Positions 25,213-34,488 of a stretch of 64,000 nucleotides of DNA are shown here, piece after piece. The notes below the pieces were generated by a model. It was not told the origin of the DNA. It was given only the letters and a program-made list of their open reading frames with translations, and made no database searches. Both the position numbers and the translations under genes were made by a program. Positions within the stretch are counted from its first letter, which is position 1. Each line of letters opens with the position of its first letter. The DNA comes from WRAU01 sp964277385 (GTDB taxonomy: Bacteria; Pseudomonadota; Alphaproteobacteria; WRAU01; Hepatincolaceae), in the NCBI GenBank assembly GCA_964277385.1, contig OZ195520.1, forward strand, positions 186,001 to 250,000, read 5' to 3'.

Positions 25213-26376
25213 CTAGAATGTTAAAGAAGTACCAATTAATATTTTTGTTACATTTTTAGCATTATCAGTTCTTCCGTCTAATTGACTTTTTTCCGCCATT
25301 ACACTTGCTTTATATCTATTTTTTAAACTATGATGTCTAACTTGTACAAATGTAGAAATGTTATTCGTAATACTGTAATTATATTGTGCATCATAAGCAT
25401 TTATAGCATCTTTATTGTTTACAGCAGATCCATCCTTAACAGTTCTTGAATTAAATACTCTCATGTAACCTAAGCTTACAGAATGTTTTTGCATAAATGC
25501 GTATTCACCTTTAACTAAACCTTTATGCAATCTTGTATCTTCACCTAGTTCCTCAACTGTATCTCCTGACCAATGATTATGAGAATATCCTAAGAACATT
25601 TTAAAGTCTGATAATTTAACAATAGAACCTAAATAGAATTCCTCTGCCCTATTATCTTTTTGAGAATAATTAGCTCCCATAGCAGTTTTTTTACCACCAA
25701 ATACATCAGATTCAGAATCCATAACCCCAGAATTAACACCCTGATAATAACCAGCATCTAATCTTATATATTTAGAATCATAAGTTAAAAGAATTTCTCC
25801 AGCATAAGATTGTAATATTTTATCTCCAATCCTAACATCATCTTCATCTCTAGTAAATCCTTTTTCACCAATATCTAACTGTGCAGAAACCTTAAATCCA
25901 TAAATATCAGGAGAAAAGTAAGATACACCTCTACCATATTGTACTTCATGAGCACCAAAATCAGCCCAAATATTACCAGCGCCATTAGATCCATATGGAT
26001 AATCTTGAATCAAATAAAGGTTAGAAAATTGATTACCAAATCTGAATTCCCCAATATCCGTTGTACCACCAATCCATGCTTCTCTTATTCCTAGAGAATC
26101 GTATCTAGCATCTGTTGCTACTTTTGAAGATAAACGCCAGTTAATAGTTTTAACTATAGAATTCATTTCATGATTACCATCAACATTTGCTAATATTGAA
26201 ACCTCTTCATTAGTATCACCTTTGTACTTAGATCTCTCCACTTTCTTAATTTGATTAGTTCTATAGAATAAATCAACCCCGGCCGTACCACTAAACTTCA
26301 CTTCTGCCATCAAAGACGAACTTAAAAGCAGAGTACCTATAACAGAAGATACTAGCTTTTTTTTACTAAACAACAT
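25213..26376 (-). CDS. Outer-membrane porin
   Basis: A 387-residue exported protein with a signal peptide (KKKLVSSVIGTLLLSSSLMA, cleavage before EVKF) and a long barrel with alternating strands ending in the aromatic residue of IGTSLTF, the typical C-terminal signal for the Bam complex. FSGTAGVDLFYRTNQ and LGIREAWIGGTTDIGEFRFG are like general Gram-negative porins, the latter resembling the 'RqayvGL..fG.l.lGr' block. It allows diffusion of small solutes. A strong AAAGGAG precedes the start. The leader contains a hairpin (26429-26460), and there is a clear terminator. Confidence 0.8.
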   Translation of the reverse strand: MLFSKKKLVSSVIGTLLLSSSLMAEVKFSGTAGVDLFYRTNQIKKVERSKYKGDTNEEVSILANVDGNHEMNSIVKTINWRLSSKVATDARYDSLGIREAWIGGTTDIGEFRFGNQFSNLYLIQDYPYGSNGAGNIWADFGAHEVQYGRGVSYFSPDIYGFKVSAQLDIGEKGFTRDEDDVRIGDKILQSYAGEILLTYDSKYIRLDAGYYQGVNSGVMDSESDVFGGKKTAMGANYSQKDNRAEEFYLGSIVKLSDFKMFLGYSHNHWSGDTVEELGEDTRLHKGLVKGEYAFMQKHSVSLGYMRVFNSRTVKDGSAVNNKDAINAYDAQYNYSITNNISTFVQVRHHSLKNRYKASVMAEKSQLDGRTDNAKNVTKILIGTSLTF

Positions 26377-26428
26377 TACTTTCTCCTTTAATTAAATAAA
26401 ATAATAACTCTCCTTGAAGAGTAAGTAC

Positions 26429-26460
26429 GATATAGAACTTACATTTAAGTTATCTATATC
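26429..26460 (-). promoter_or_regulatory. Inverted repeat in the porin leader or promoter
   Basis: GATATAGA-ACTTA (26429-26441) pairs with TAAGT-TA-TCTATATC (26446-26460): 13 base pairs with a two-base bulge and a CATT loop. It lies about 53 bases upstream of the porin start. It may be an RNA hairpin in the leader or a regulator's operator. Confidence 0.45.
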
Positions 26461-26522
26461 GCAATTTCGCAAAATTTTTTATATCTTATAAATGTTATAT
26501 AGCTAAACACTTTGTTAAAATA

Positions 26523-26814
26523 TTAACCGATTTTAGTCGGTATATAGTCTGTCATTTCAATTACATACACAATTTTATCAGAATATTTAGATCTTACATC
26601 TTTTTCTAGGTATCTGATTTGTGGACTTAATAAAATAACATCTGCTTCTTTAGCTTTATCACTCATTTTACTTTCTGGAAAAGCTTCTACCTTAATATCC
26701 ATATTTTTAGAATCAGCCTCTTGGTGCATCTTAATCATACTCTTGTTGCATCTTGATAGCAATCGCAGAGGAAGACATCGCCGCAGAACAAAATATATAT
26801 AATTTTTTTTTATA
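26523..26814 (-). pseudogene. Frameshifted PTS sugar-transporter subunit IIB (lactose/cellobiose family)
   Basis: The 3' part reads DIKVEAFPESKMSDKAKEAD, then VILLSPQIRYLEKDV and IEMTDY, the conserved core of CelA-type IIB proteins. In another frame just upstream is the missing N-terminus KKKLYIFCSAAMSSSAIAIK, including the phosphorylated Cys loop (CSAAMSSS). The frames are separated by an imperfect 22-base tandem duplication (26718-26735 and 26740-26757), which shifts the frame by one. The codon where Met is expected is TAT. The gene is therefore dead. No other PTS genes are in the window. Confidence 0.75.
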
Positions 26815-27082
26815 TTAAAAATCCTTTACTTAACACAAACTCTAACTAATCTGATTCTCACATAATAATTGATTATATCATATTCATAAATAAAATATCA
26901 ATATAAAACATCGTATAACAAAAATGAGGTAGCTTCCTTAAAAGAGATAAAATAGTTGCAATCAAAAAGAACAAATATAATTTATTATTGTGATATAATA
27001 AATAAAAAATAGAAATTAAAATTGAAAAAACCATTGATATTAATTATATTAATATGTTGATACTAAAAAAGGAATAAGGTGA
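26815..27082. other. Non-coding stretch upstream of the beta-barrel gene
   Basis: About 270 A/T-rich bases. It must hold the promoter of the 27083 gene, but I cannot pick one convincingly. No other feature is seen. Confidence 0.4.
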
Positions 27083-27778
27083 ATGAAAAAAATATTATTA
27101 CCACTGATTTTAAGTTTAATTTCTTTTAATTCTTATGCTTATGAGCATGTTATTGGATTTTCTGGAGGATACAGTGCTTTTTTTCCTAAAGCATCTCATT
27201 ATCAGACAAATAAACATAAAAACACAATTAACGATGATGATAACAAACCTTTAGATGTTTATAGGCAATTTACACACTTTGAAGATAAAAAATACCACGA
27301 TAATGCTTATAATTTTGAAATAGAGTATCAAATAAGGCTTGATGGAGGTTGGATTTTAGGTGTTGGTTATAGAAATGAAATTTTTTCTCTAAATTCAAAA
27401 TATGCCCTTTTAGATAGTAATAGTTTTACAACTCATAACCCTTATATTTTAGGTTTAGGAACTTTTTATCAAAGTAAAAACTTTAGTTTAAGTTTAGGAG
27501 GAGCTATCGGTTCGGGATTAAATAAAATAGGAAATTCTAGTAATACTGAAATAACGATAGATATGATTTTTGATGTTGAATATTTGTTATCTGATAAGTT
27601 TTTGCTTTTTACAAGATTAAATACAAGCCTAAGTGGTAAAGAATATAAACTAAATACTAAAAACACTTTAATAGAACAAACAGAGGATAACCAATTTGAA
27701 ATAATAGAAAACTATATTAAAATTAGCCCTAAGAATTTTGTATCTCGTTTAAATTTTGGAATTAGATATAAAATTTAA
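27083..27778 (+). CDS. Outer-membrane beta-barrel protein, function unknown
   Basis: A 231-residue protein with a signal peptide (KKILLPLILSLISFNSYA) and strands such as VIGFSGGYSAFFPKA, GGWILGVGYRNE and FSLSLGGAIGSGL; it ends RLNFGIRYKI. It resembles the 10922 protein in size and layout, although I see no clear sequence identity. An AATAAGG-type ribosome-binding site precedes the ATG. Function cannot be named; an adhesin-like or OmpW/OmpX-type role is possible. Confidence 0.65.
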   Translation: MKKILLPLILSLISFNSYAYEHVIGFSGGYSAFFPKASHYQTNKHKNTINDDDNKPLDVYRQFTHFEDKKYHDNAYNFEIEYQIRLDGGWILGVGYRNEIFSLNSKYALLDSNSFTTHNPYILGLGTFYQSKNFSLSLGGAIGSGLNKIGNSSNTEITIDMIFDVEYLLSDKFLLFTRLNTSLSGKEYKLNTKNTLIEQTEDNQFEIIENYIKISPKNFVSRLNFGIRYKI

Positions 27779-28204
27779 TAAATCCGTACTAACTCTAAAG
27801 CAAAAAAATGATCTACTTATGATATGGTATAATGAGAATAGACTTTAAACTTTAAATTATCTTTATTGTCAAGTTATAACTTTTAAAAGTGACACCGCAG
27901 ATAAGATTTGTCTTATTGAGCAAAGAAAAATAAAAAAATAAGTTATGCAACTTTTACAGGATTTAAAAAAAAGTGAATTTTTATAAAAAAAGAGCCCTGT
28001 TAATAGGTCTTTCAAATCAGTCTAATAAATCTCCTTGAATATAAGGCTTTATTATACTGCTTTTCCGTTGAAGCGAACTATAGTATTGATATTTAATTGT
28101 TTGAAAATTTTCATAATACAAACAATTCAGGTTGTCTTTTGTTAGCTTGGAATTGTTATTATTCCCACTTGGAAATACTATCTTATTAACTGCATAATTT
28201 TTAA
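27779..28204. other. Non-coding stretch with an extended -10 motif and repeat copy B
   Basis: The stretch contains TGGTATAAT (27825-27833), an extended -10 promoter pattern, and the dispersed repeat copy B (27866-27921). Past 27940 I see only A/T-rich DNA with a short AGAGCCCT/AGGTCTTT imperfect inverted repeat near 28000. No gene is supported. Confidence 0.4.
27866..27921 (-). repeat. Dispersed intergenic repeat, copy B
   Basis: On the minus strand it reads GCTCAATA, a spacer with a perfect six-base hairpin (ATAAGA/TCTTAT), GCGGTGTCA, then TTTTAAAAGTTATAACTTGACAA. It carries the same blocks in the same order as copy A at 23815-23892, with a shorter spacer. Confidence 0.55.
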
Positions 28205-28312
28205 CTAACTATTTTTACGCCATACACATATATTAAAAAATACTTTTCCCTTACCTTTTTAGGAATAGAAAACTTTTGTCCTCCTACTTCAAAATATGGT
28301 ATAACTGATGGT

Positions 28313-28588
28313 TTGATTTTTTATACACCTCATGGGTCTTATAAATTACGTGGAAATTTATTAATATCTAGCAATCGTACATATCTAATTTCTGGAAATA
28401 AAATATGGCTAGATGATATGATTTACTATTTTGATGATTCTGGTGTTTATCTAAATGATAAAGTGTATTCATTTAGAAATAATACAATGTATAGAGAGGG
28501 AGTAAAATATACAATAGAAGGTAGTGTTGTTACAACAGAAGGTATTCAAGGAAATCATCGTTGTATTACTTCTGAGTTGATTGATTAA
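28313..28588 (+). CDS. Hypothetical protein, probably a fragment
   Basis: A 91-residue frame from a TTG with no close ribosome-binding site. The same frame stays open back to 28205 and reads on smoothly (YFSLTFLGIENFCPPTSKYG), without any ATG, so the real protein was probably longer and has lost its 5' end. The protein is built of short strands with repeated turns (ISGNKIWLDDMIYYFDDSGV, then YLNDKVYSFRNNTMYREGV), suggesting a beta-rich repeat fold. I do not recognise a family. Confidence 0.4.
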   Translation: MIFYTPHGSYKLRGNLLISSNRTYLISGNKIWLDDMIYYFDDSGVYLNDKVYSFRNNTMYREGVKYTIEGSVVTTEGIQGNHRCITSELID

Positions 28589-29371
28589 TATCTATCAAAA
28601 TTATTATCTATTAATAGCTGTACTGTAAGTTGATGAGAAGAACTTTTATATGCATATTCAAAAATAATAAAATAATTAACATGAACTTTTAAAAGATTCT
28701 TCTTTTTGAATTGTGATATTAAATCCATTTTATTGGGAGGGATGATATAGAATCCTTTATAGGATATTATACAGATACGTTAAATTAACTAAAGATAATT
28801 AATAATCAATTTTATAATAAAATATTAGTTCTGTTTTCTTTTAATACTTCTTTTCTTTTTACTCTACTTTCAAAACAAAAAGATCTTACATAGATATTAT
28901 CTAACATACTAAAACATGAGGAGGCTATTTAAAGTTTTATCGTCTTTAATACCATTTTTAACTTTATAATAATAATTATACATTGATAAATACTATTATA
29001 AATTATCTTAGTCTTTATCTAATTTTATTAAATCCAAATTTATTTAGTGTTTGGGTTTATTTATAATTTTTATATTTTAAGTATTTAGTTATTATAAGAT
29101 TATCAAAAAATAAATAATTAGAAAAAACATAATGAAACAAAACTAATGAATTCTATAAAAAAATAGAAATTCAATTTATTTTCGTTAACCTATTATTTGA
29201 TTACGAACCAAATAATAAAGTTTCATTCTTAAAATCTAACGATTGTAAAATTGTTTTATAATTAAATAACAGGAAATAAAATATTATTATATATAATTAT
29301 ATTTCTTTTTAATTAATCTTCATTTAAATCATCATCTAATGGATTATTTTTATTATTTTATATACCAAATA
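28589..29371. other. 783-base non-coding stretch
   Basis: Very A/T-rich and without a supported gene on either strand. A GGGAGGGATG patch at 28736-28745 is the only G-rich motif. It may be decayed sequence, but no family can be read out. Confidence 0.4.
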
Positions 29372-29953
29372 TTATTTTAAACAATAATATAATCCCTCTG
29401 CTGTTTCTATATTAATATCTTCTTTAGAAATCTTTCTTTTTATACTTATTGACTTTTGATTAGATATAATCTGTTTTTTAAATATAGCATTACTTAAACA
29501 ATCAACACTTTCACTAAATAAATACACAGAAGAATACAAGATACTACTTGAATCAAATAACATTCTATTTCTTTTTGAAAAAGAGCTAACTTGTTCATTA
29601 AAAACATCAACTTTATTATTTCTATCAAAAATTTTTATGTTTAATATAGATTTATAAACATTATCTTGAGAAGAAACAATGTAGTCGTAATATACAATAT
29701 AATCACTTTGCTTAATTTCTTTAGATTCAATAAATCCTAAAAAATCTAAATTAGACCGAATTTTATTCGCAATTTCTAAATACTTAGCATTAGAGTATGA
29801 ATCAATAGAATCATTAAAAACAAAATAATATGTTCCTATTTTTGGAATATTATAATGTTTATAAAAATATACTTCTTTATAATTTCCTATATATGTGGAA
29901 CACGAAAGCAAAAACAAACTATAAAAAAATAAAATATAATACTTTAAATACAT
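29372..29953 (-). CDS. Putative outer-membrane lipoprotein, DUF4136-like
   Basis: A 193-residue protein with a lipoprotein signal: a hydrophobic stretch and the lipobox LLSC (Cys at residue 18). The middle part, KIGTYYFVFNDSIDS, then IANKIRSNLDFLGFIESKEI and SDYIVYYDY, follows the pattern of DUF4136 lipoproteins (an N-terminal strand, a helix with 'L...GF', and 'aD..V.y'). The match is by eye and not certain. It stands alone between long non-coding stretches. Function unknown. Confidence 0.6.
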   Translation of the reverse strand: MYLKYYILFFYSLFLLSCSTYIGNYKEVYFYKHYNIPKIGTYYFVFNDSIDSYSNAKYLEIANKIRSNLDFLGFIESKEIKQSDYIVYYDYIVSSQDNVYKSILNIKIFDRNNKVDVFNEQVSSFSKRNRMLFDSSSILYSSVYLFSESVDCLSNAIFKKQIISNQKSISIKRKISKEDINIETAEGLYYCLK

Positions 29954-30159
29954 TTATCTCTTTCTTTTATCTATATAATCCGATAATTGTATACTATTTT
30001 CTAGTTATGTGAAATATGAAAATTCTCTATATAATCACAAACAATCTATAAAATGGACTTCATATTACTCTCTAAGTTTATTTTTTAATTATAAAAAAAA
30101 TAAAAAAATAAAATTTATAAAAAAGAATAAGTGATAGTAATTAAAACTACTTTATAATA

Positions 30160-31143
30160 TTATATGTTTTTTAAAATATACGGTATACTCCACCATGCTT
30201 TTGGTCTATAACTACATTTCCTTAAAATTTCTAATTTGAGTAAAAAAACTTTTAATGGTGATAATGATAAGTATGATTTTTGCAATTTTTCAAAATAAAC
30301 CTTAGCATAAACAGATCTCATCAATTTAGCGTAAGATTTTGATCCATGATAATGAACAATTACAGAATCTTCAAGATTACTAATAATTTCTTTATAATTT
30401 TCTTTATTAATATAAAAATAGCTAATATGTATCTGATTATATTTGTAAGATAAGGATTTAATATTTTCTAAAAATACTTTCAAAAGAATATCTTGTTCTG
30501 CGTATACAAGACCCTCCTTATATTTAAAAAATTTTAAGATTAGTTCTTCCTCTTTTCTATCTAAAAGAATTTTTTTATTATTAAATAACACTACACCCGC
30601 ACTTAAATAATATTCTGCCTCATTATTGCAATAATGTTCCGGTAACTGTAAAATATTTTTATAAAAATCATTGATAGTATATTTTTTATTATTATGAAAT
30701 AAGTATTTTAATGGATAAGGCAATTTCGTTTTTGAAGCCGATATGTAATAGGAATCCATATTTTGATTAAATAAAACCGATAAATCACCTTGTACTATTG
30801 TATCAGCATCTAATAGTAATACTTCATCTTTATGTTTTAGAATTTGTGGAATCAATAGCTTATATAAAATACTACTATTAAAACTTATTTTATGTGAAAC
30901 TTTAGATAAAATCAAGTCTTTTGCTTGTTGCTCAACATTAATAAATTCAATATTTACATCGCTTGTTTGTAGTTTTAAAATATTATCTTTATGATAATTA
31001 TTTATACCTGTTTCTAATATAAAAATTGAAATATTAGTACCTTTTTTTCTACTATCTATAATAGATATGATAGATGGAACTAAATATTGAACATAATTTT
31101 GATCACAACAATAAGCAATATTTATGCTATCTGAAATACTCAT
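30160..31143 (-). CDS. Family 8 glycosyltransferase (LPS glycosyltransferase-like)
   Basis: Transfers a hexose from a nucleotide sugar, probably onto lipopolysaccharide at the inner membrane's cytoplasmic face. Motifs in order: INIAYCCDQNYVQYLVPSII at the N-terminus, the metal-binding DADTIVQGD, YLSAGVVLFN, AEQDILLKVF and VIVHYHGSKSY. All are those of GT8 (RfaI/RfaJ-like). The frame can be extended to a TTG at 31173; the ATG at 31143 is chosen because it has AGG upstream and gives the usual N-terminus. About 327 residues, full length. No other LPS gene is adjacent. Confidence 0.85.
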   Translation of the reverse strand: MSISDSINIAYCCDQNYVQYLVPSIISIIDSRKKGTNISIFILETGINNYHKDNILKLQTSDVNIEFINVEQQAKDLILSKVSHKISFNSSILYKLLIPQILKHKDEVLLLDADTIVQGDLSVLFNQNMDSYYISASKTKLPYPLKYLFHNNKKYTINDFYKNILQLPEHYCNNEAEYYLSAGVVLFNNKKILLDRKEEELILKFFKYKEGLVYAEQDILLKVFLENIKSLSYKYNQIHISYFYINKENYKEIISNLEDSVIVHYHGSKSYAKLMRSVYAKVYFEKLQKSYLSLSPLKVFLLKLEILRKCSYRPKAWWSIPYILKNI

Positions 31144-31238
31144 TTCGAAACCTATCATCTTGATATTAATCAATTATATTGACATAGAAAATAGCACTAT
31201 TTTGTTGGTTTAGCAATAAAAAAATTCGTTTAAATGTA

Positions 31239-31380
31239 GCGGGACAGATTAAATGGGAATTTAGGACATAAATAATGGGAAAATTATAGTCCAATCTCGC
31301 TTAATCCCATATAATACCGTTTATTCCCACTTTATTTTCCCTTACAAGACTTAGTAATTATTCCCATTATAAACTATCCC
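31239..31380. repeat. Paired prophage end repeats without a prophage
   Basis: 31239-31282 matches the 23918-23961 end repeat in 37 of 44 positions, and six flanking bases (AATGTA) match as well. Some 70 bases later, reading on the minus strand from 31380, GGGATAGTTTATAATGGGAA resembles the left-end type at 18076. Between them are further TCCC blocks. The two inverted ends only ~140 bases apart look like an internally deleted element. Confidence 0.6.
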
Positions 31381-31530
31381 TTTACAATAATTACAAAATA
31401 GCAACATAGCAAAAAAATCAGTTTTAATTTGTATGTGAAATCATCTTAAGTAATCTTCAGAAATATATAAAATTCATATTTTTCTTAATAAGTTGATGTG
31501 TATATATTGTGATGTCCATCAAATAAACGG

Positions 31531-32751
31531 TTAATTGAATTTTCTAACTACACCCGTCTTAATTGCTGTTTCGCAAACAACAGAAGCAACATTATGAGCC
31601 ACTTCTAAATCAAAAAGAGATGGAAGTATGTAATCTTCTCTTAATTCATGCTCTGGAATAGAATTAGCAATAGCATACATAGCAGAAGTTATCATTCCTT
31701 GATTCATTGTAGTAGCCTGAGCATTTAAAGCTCCTCTTAACAAACCAGGGAAAGCAGATACGTTATTGATTTGATTAGGGTAGTCTGATCTACCTGTGCC
31801 AATAATTTTTGCACCAGCTTTTTTAGCAAGGTTAGGCATGATTTCTGGGGTTGGGTTTGCTAATCCAAAAACTACAGGATCTTTTGCCATTGATTTGACC
31901 ATTTCCTGAGTAACTAAGTTTGGTCTAGAAACCCCAATAAAAACATCAGCTCCTATCATAATTTCAGCCAATGTACCTTGATTGTAAAAATAATTATCAT
32001 CTCTTACATAGTTTAAGAGATCTCTAGATAAAAAATCATAATCTTTGCAGTTAGGATTATTTTTATGTAGCACTCCTTCTTTATTAAAGGCTCTTATTTT
32101 TCTAATTCCTAAACTGTAGAGTTTTTTAATAATACTACTTCCTGCAGCGCCAGTTCCTGAAACTACAATAGTTATATCTTCTAGTTTTTTATTTAGAAGT
32201 TTACAAGCATTTATAATTCCAGCAGATACAACAATTCCTGTTCCATGCTGATCATCATGAAATACGGGAATATCAAGTTCACGTAGCAGAGTTGTTTCTA
32301 TTTCTATACATCTTGGGGCAGAAATATCTTCTAAATGTATAGCACCAACAGAAGGAGCTATTAGCTTACAGAAATTAATAATTTCTTGTGGATCTTTTGT
32401 TCCAATACAAATAGGAAAGCAATCTATATTAGCAAATTTTTTATATAACAATGCTTTACCTTCCATAACCGGTAATCCAGCTTCAGCACCTATATCACCC
32501 AAACCAAGTACTGCTGTACCATCACTAATTATTGCAATAGTATTTCCTCTATTTGTGTATTTGTAAGACAAATCAACATTTTTGGCAATTTCCCTACAAG
32601 GTTCAGCAACTCCAGGAGAATAATAAAGAGATAAATCTTCAGAAGTATCAAGAGGAACTTTAGCTTTAATTTCCCATTTTCCTCTAAATTTCTCGTGCAT
32701 TTCTAAAGATTTTTTAAATATATCTGTCATTTTCCTACTCGTTTTTTCCAT
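31531..32751 (-). CDS. maeB: Malic enzyme (oxaloacetate-decarboxylating), short form
   Basis: Oxidatively decarboxylates malate to pyruvate, giving NAD(P)H. SLYYSPGVAEPCREIA near the N-terminus, FHDDQHGTGIVVSAGIINAC (metal and substrate binding) and VVSGTGAAGSSIIKKL (dinucleotide binding) are all present. At 406 residues it ends after the malic domain; most alphaproteobacterial MaeB proteins carry a further ~330-residue phosphotransacetylase-like domain, which is absent here without sign of a frameshift. Coenzyme preference cannot be decided from sequence. With Pyk, PckA, Mdh and FumC it forms the C3/C4 node. Confidence 0.92.
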   Translation of the reverse strand: MEKTSRKMTDIFKKSLEMHEKFRGKWEIKAKVPLDTSEDLSLYYSPGVAEPCREIAKNVDLSYKYTNRGNTIAIISDGTAVLGLGDIGAEAGLPVMEGKALLYKKFANIDCFPICIGTKDPQEIINFCKLIAPSVGAIHLEDISAPRCIEIETTLLRELDIPVFHDDQHGTGIVVSAGIINACKLLNKKLEDITIVVSGTGAAGSSIIKKLYSLGIRKIRAFNKEGVLHKNNPNCKDYDFLSRDLLNYVRDDNYFYNQGTLAEIMIGADVFIGVSRPNLVTQEMVKSMAKDPVVFGLANPTPEIMPNLAKKAGAKIIGTGRSDYPNQINNVSAFPGLLRGALNAQATTMNQGMITSAMYAIANSIPEHELREDYILPSLFDLEVAHNVASVVCETAIKTGVVRKFN

Positions 32752-32879
32752 ATAAAATTATGCTACTATAGCCGCAATTATAAATTCACAAGATATATTA
32801 TATCATATAAGAAAGATACAGTATACCTAGATTAGAAGTATTTATAGTGACAAGTACCTAAATGATTTTTAATATTGTG

Positions 32880-34274
32880 TTACACCATATTTTTAGGATC
32901 TACCCATTTATCAAAATCTGCTTCTACACAATATCCTAATTTTAATGCCGACTCTTTTAATGTAATTTTTTCTTTATGTGCCAATTTAGCAATTTCTGCT
33001 GATTTGTCATAACCAATGTGTTTAGTTAAAGAAGTAACAAGCATCAGAGATCTGTTCATTAAATTTTCAATAACTGATTTATCTGGAGATAATCCTTCTA
33101 AACAATAATTACTAAAACCAGTTATAGTAGTATTTAATATTTCCATTGAATTTAAAACACTATAAATAATTAAAGGTTTATAAACATTTAACTCTAAATG
33201 TCCTTGCATACCACCAAGAGATACTGCATAATGAGAAGACATAACTTTAATACAGGCCATAGATAATGCCTCTATTTGCGTAGGGTTCACCTTGCCTGGC
33301 ATAATAGAAGATCCTGGTTCATTTTCAGGTAGTATAAATTCAGATATACCGGCTCTTGGTCCACAACCAAGTAAACGGATATCATTAATAATTTTAGTAA
33401 GGGTAACAGCCAAAGTATTCAAGCTAGCAGAAAAATTAACTAAATCATCATGCGTAGCTAAACTATAAAATTTATTAGGAGAGCTTTTAAAAGGAAGTTT
33501 AGTAATATCTTGTACTTCTTTGACAAAAATATCTACAAAACCTTTAGGACAGTTTATTCCTGTTCCTACTGCTGTACCACCTTGTGCTAGATAATATACT
33601 TCTTCTAATGCCAAAATAATCCTTTCTTTAGCTTTTTTAACTTGTGTTACATATCCAGAAAACTCTTGTCCTAGTTTTATAGGAGTAGCGTCTTGCATAT
33701 GAGTTCTACCTATTTTTATAATATCTTTATATTCATTTTGTTTTTTTTCTAATAAAGAAATAAGTTTATCTAATGTTGGTAGCAATGTATTATGAGCGGT
33801 CATTACTGTTGCTATATTCATAGCAGTGGGAAAACTATCGTTAGATGATTGCCCTAAATTAACATGATCATTAGGATGAACAGGTTTTTTACTACCCATA
33901 ACACCATTTAAAATTTCAATTGCTCTATTACTAAGAACTTCATTTACATTCATATTGCTTTGAGTTCCCGAGCCTGTTTGCCAAATAGAAAGTGGAAAAT
34001 TGCCAGCTAGTTTACCTTCTAAGGCCTCATGACCTGCTTGTATAATTGAGTTGGCAATTTCCTTGCTGAGAGTATTAAGTTGTAAATTAGCTTTTGCTGC
34101 AGAAATTTTTATTATTAAAAGTCCATTAATAAGAGATGTAGGGAAAATTTCGTTTGTTGGTTTAAAATGTAATAAAGATCTTTGAGTTTGTGCTCCCCAA
34201 TATTTATCAGAAGGAACTCCTATACTACCCATAGCATCGCTTTCTAGTCTTATTTTAATATTATTGTTGCTCAT
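32880..34274 (-). CDS. fumC: Fumarate hydratase, class II
   Basis: Interconverts fumarate and malate without an iron-sulfur cluster. The 464-residue protein contains GSIGVPSDKYWGAQTQRSL near the start, IWQTGSGTQSNMNVNEVLSN, GRTHMQDATPIKLGQEFSGY and the superfamily signature GSSIMPGKVNPTQ (about residue 315), whose Ser is catalytic. It is full length. It lies 128 bases upstream of maeB on the same strand, so the two may share a transcript and supply malate for MaeB and Mdh. Confidence 0.95.
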   Translation of the reverse strand: MSNNNIKIRLESDAMGSIGVPSDKYWGAQTQRSLLHFKPTNEIFPTSLINGLLIIKISAAKANLQLNTLSKEIANSIIQAGHEALEGKLAGNFPLSIWQTGSGTQSNMNVNEVLSNRAIEILNGVMGSKKPVHPNDHVNLGQSSNDSFPTAMNIATVMTAHNTLLPTLDKLISLLEKKQNEYKDIIKIGRTHMQDATPIKLGQEFSGYVTQVKKAKERIILALEEVYYLAQGGTAVGTGINCPKGFVDIFVKEVQDITKLPFKSSPNKFYSLATHDDLVNFSASLNTLAVTLTKIINDIRLLGCGPRAGISEFILPENEPGSSIMPGKVNPTQIEALSMACIKVMSSHYAVSLGGMQGHLELNVYKPLIIYSVLNSMEILNTTITGFSNYCLEGLSPDKSVIENLMNRSLMLVTSLTKHIGYDKSAEIAKLAHKEKITLKESALKLGYCVEADFDKWVDPKNMV

Positions 34275-34488
34275 TTACAATCTCCCCACATAAATCTACA
34301 TTGCCATATATGATAACAAAATATACCATATGCAAGTGCTATTATTACATAGAATTATCACAAGATCAAACTATATTTAGAAATTTAGAAAAATATTCTA
34401 AATATATTAGAGTATTTATTCAATTAAAATGTATAAAAAAACCTAATAAATTTATTATGATAACAAAATATAACATTAAAAATTTTTT

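Noticed and set aside
29830..30012. 60-residue plus-strand frame
   Set aside because: It is antisense to the start of the lipoprotein gene and has only low-complexity hydrophobic residues.
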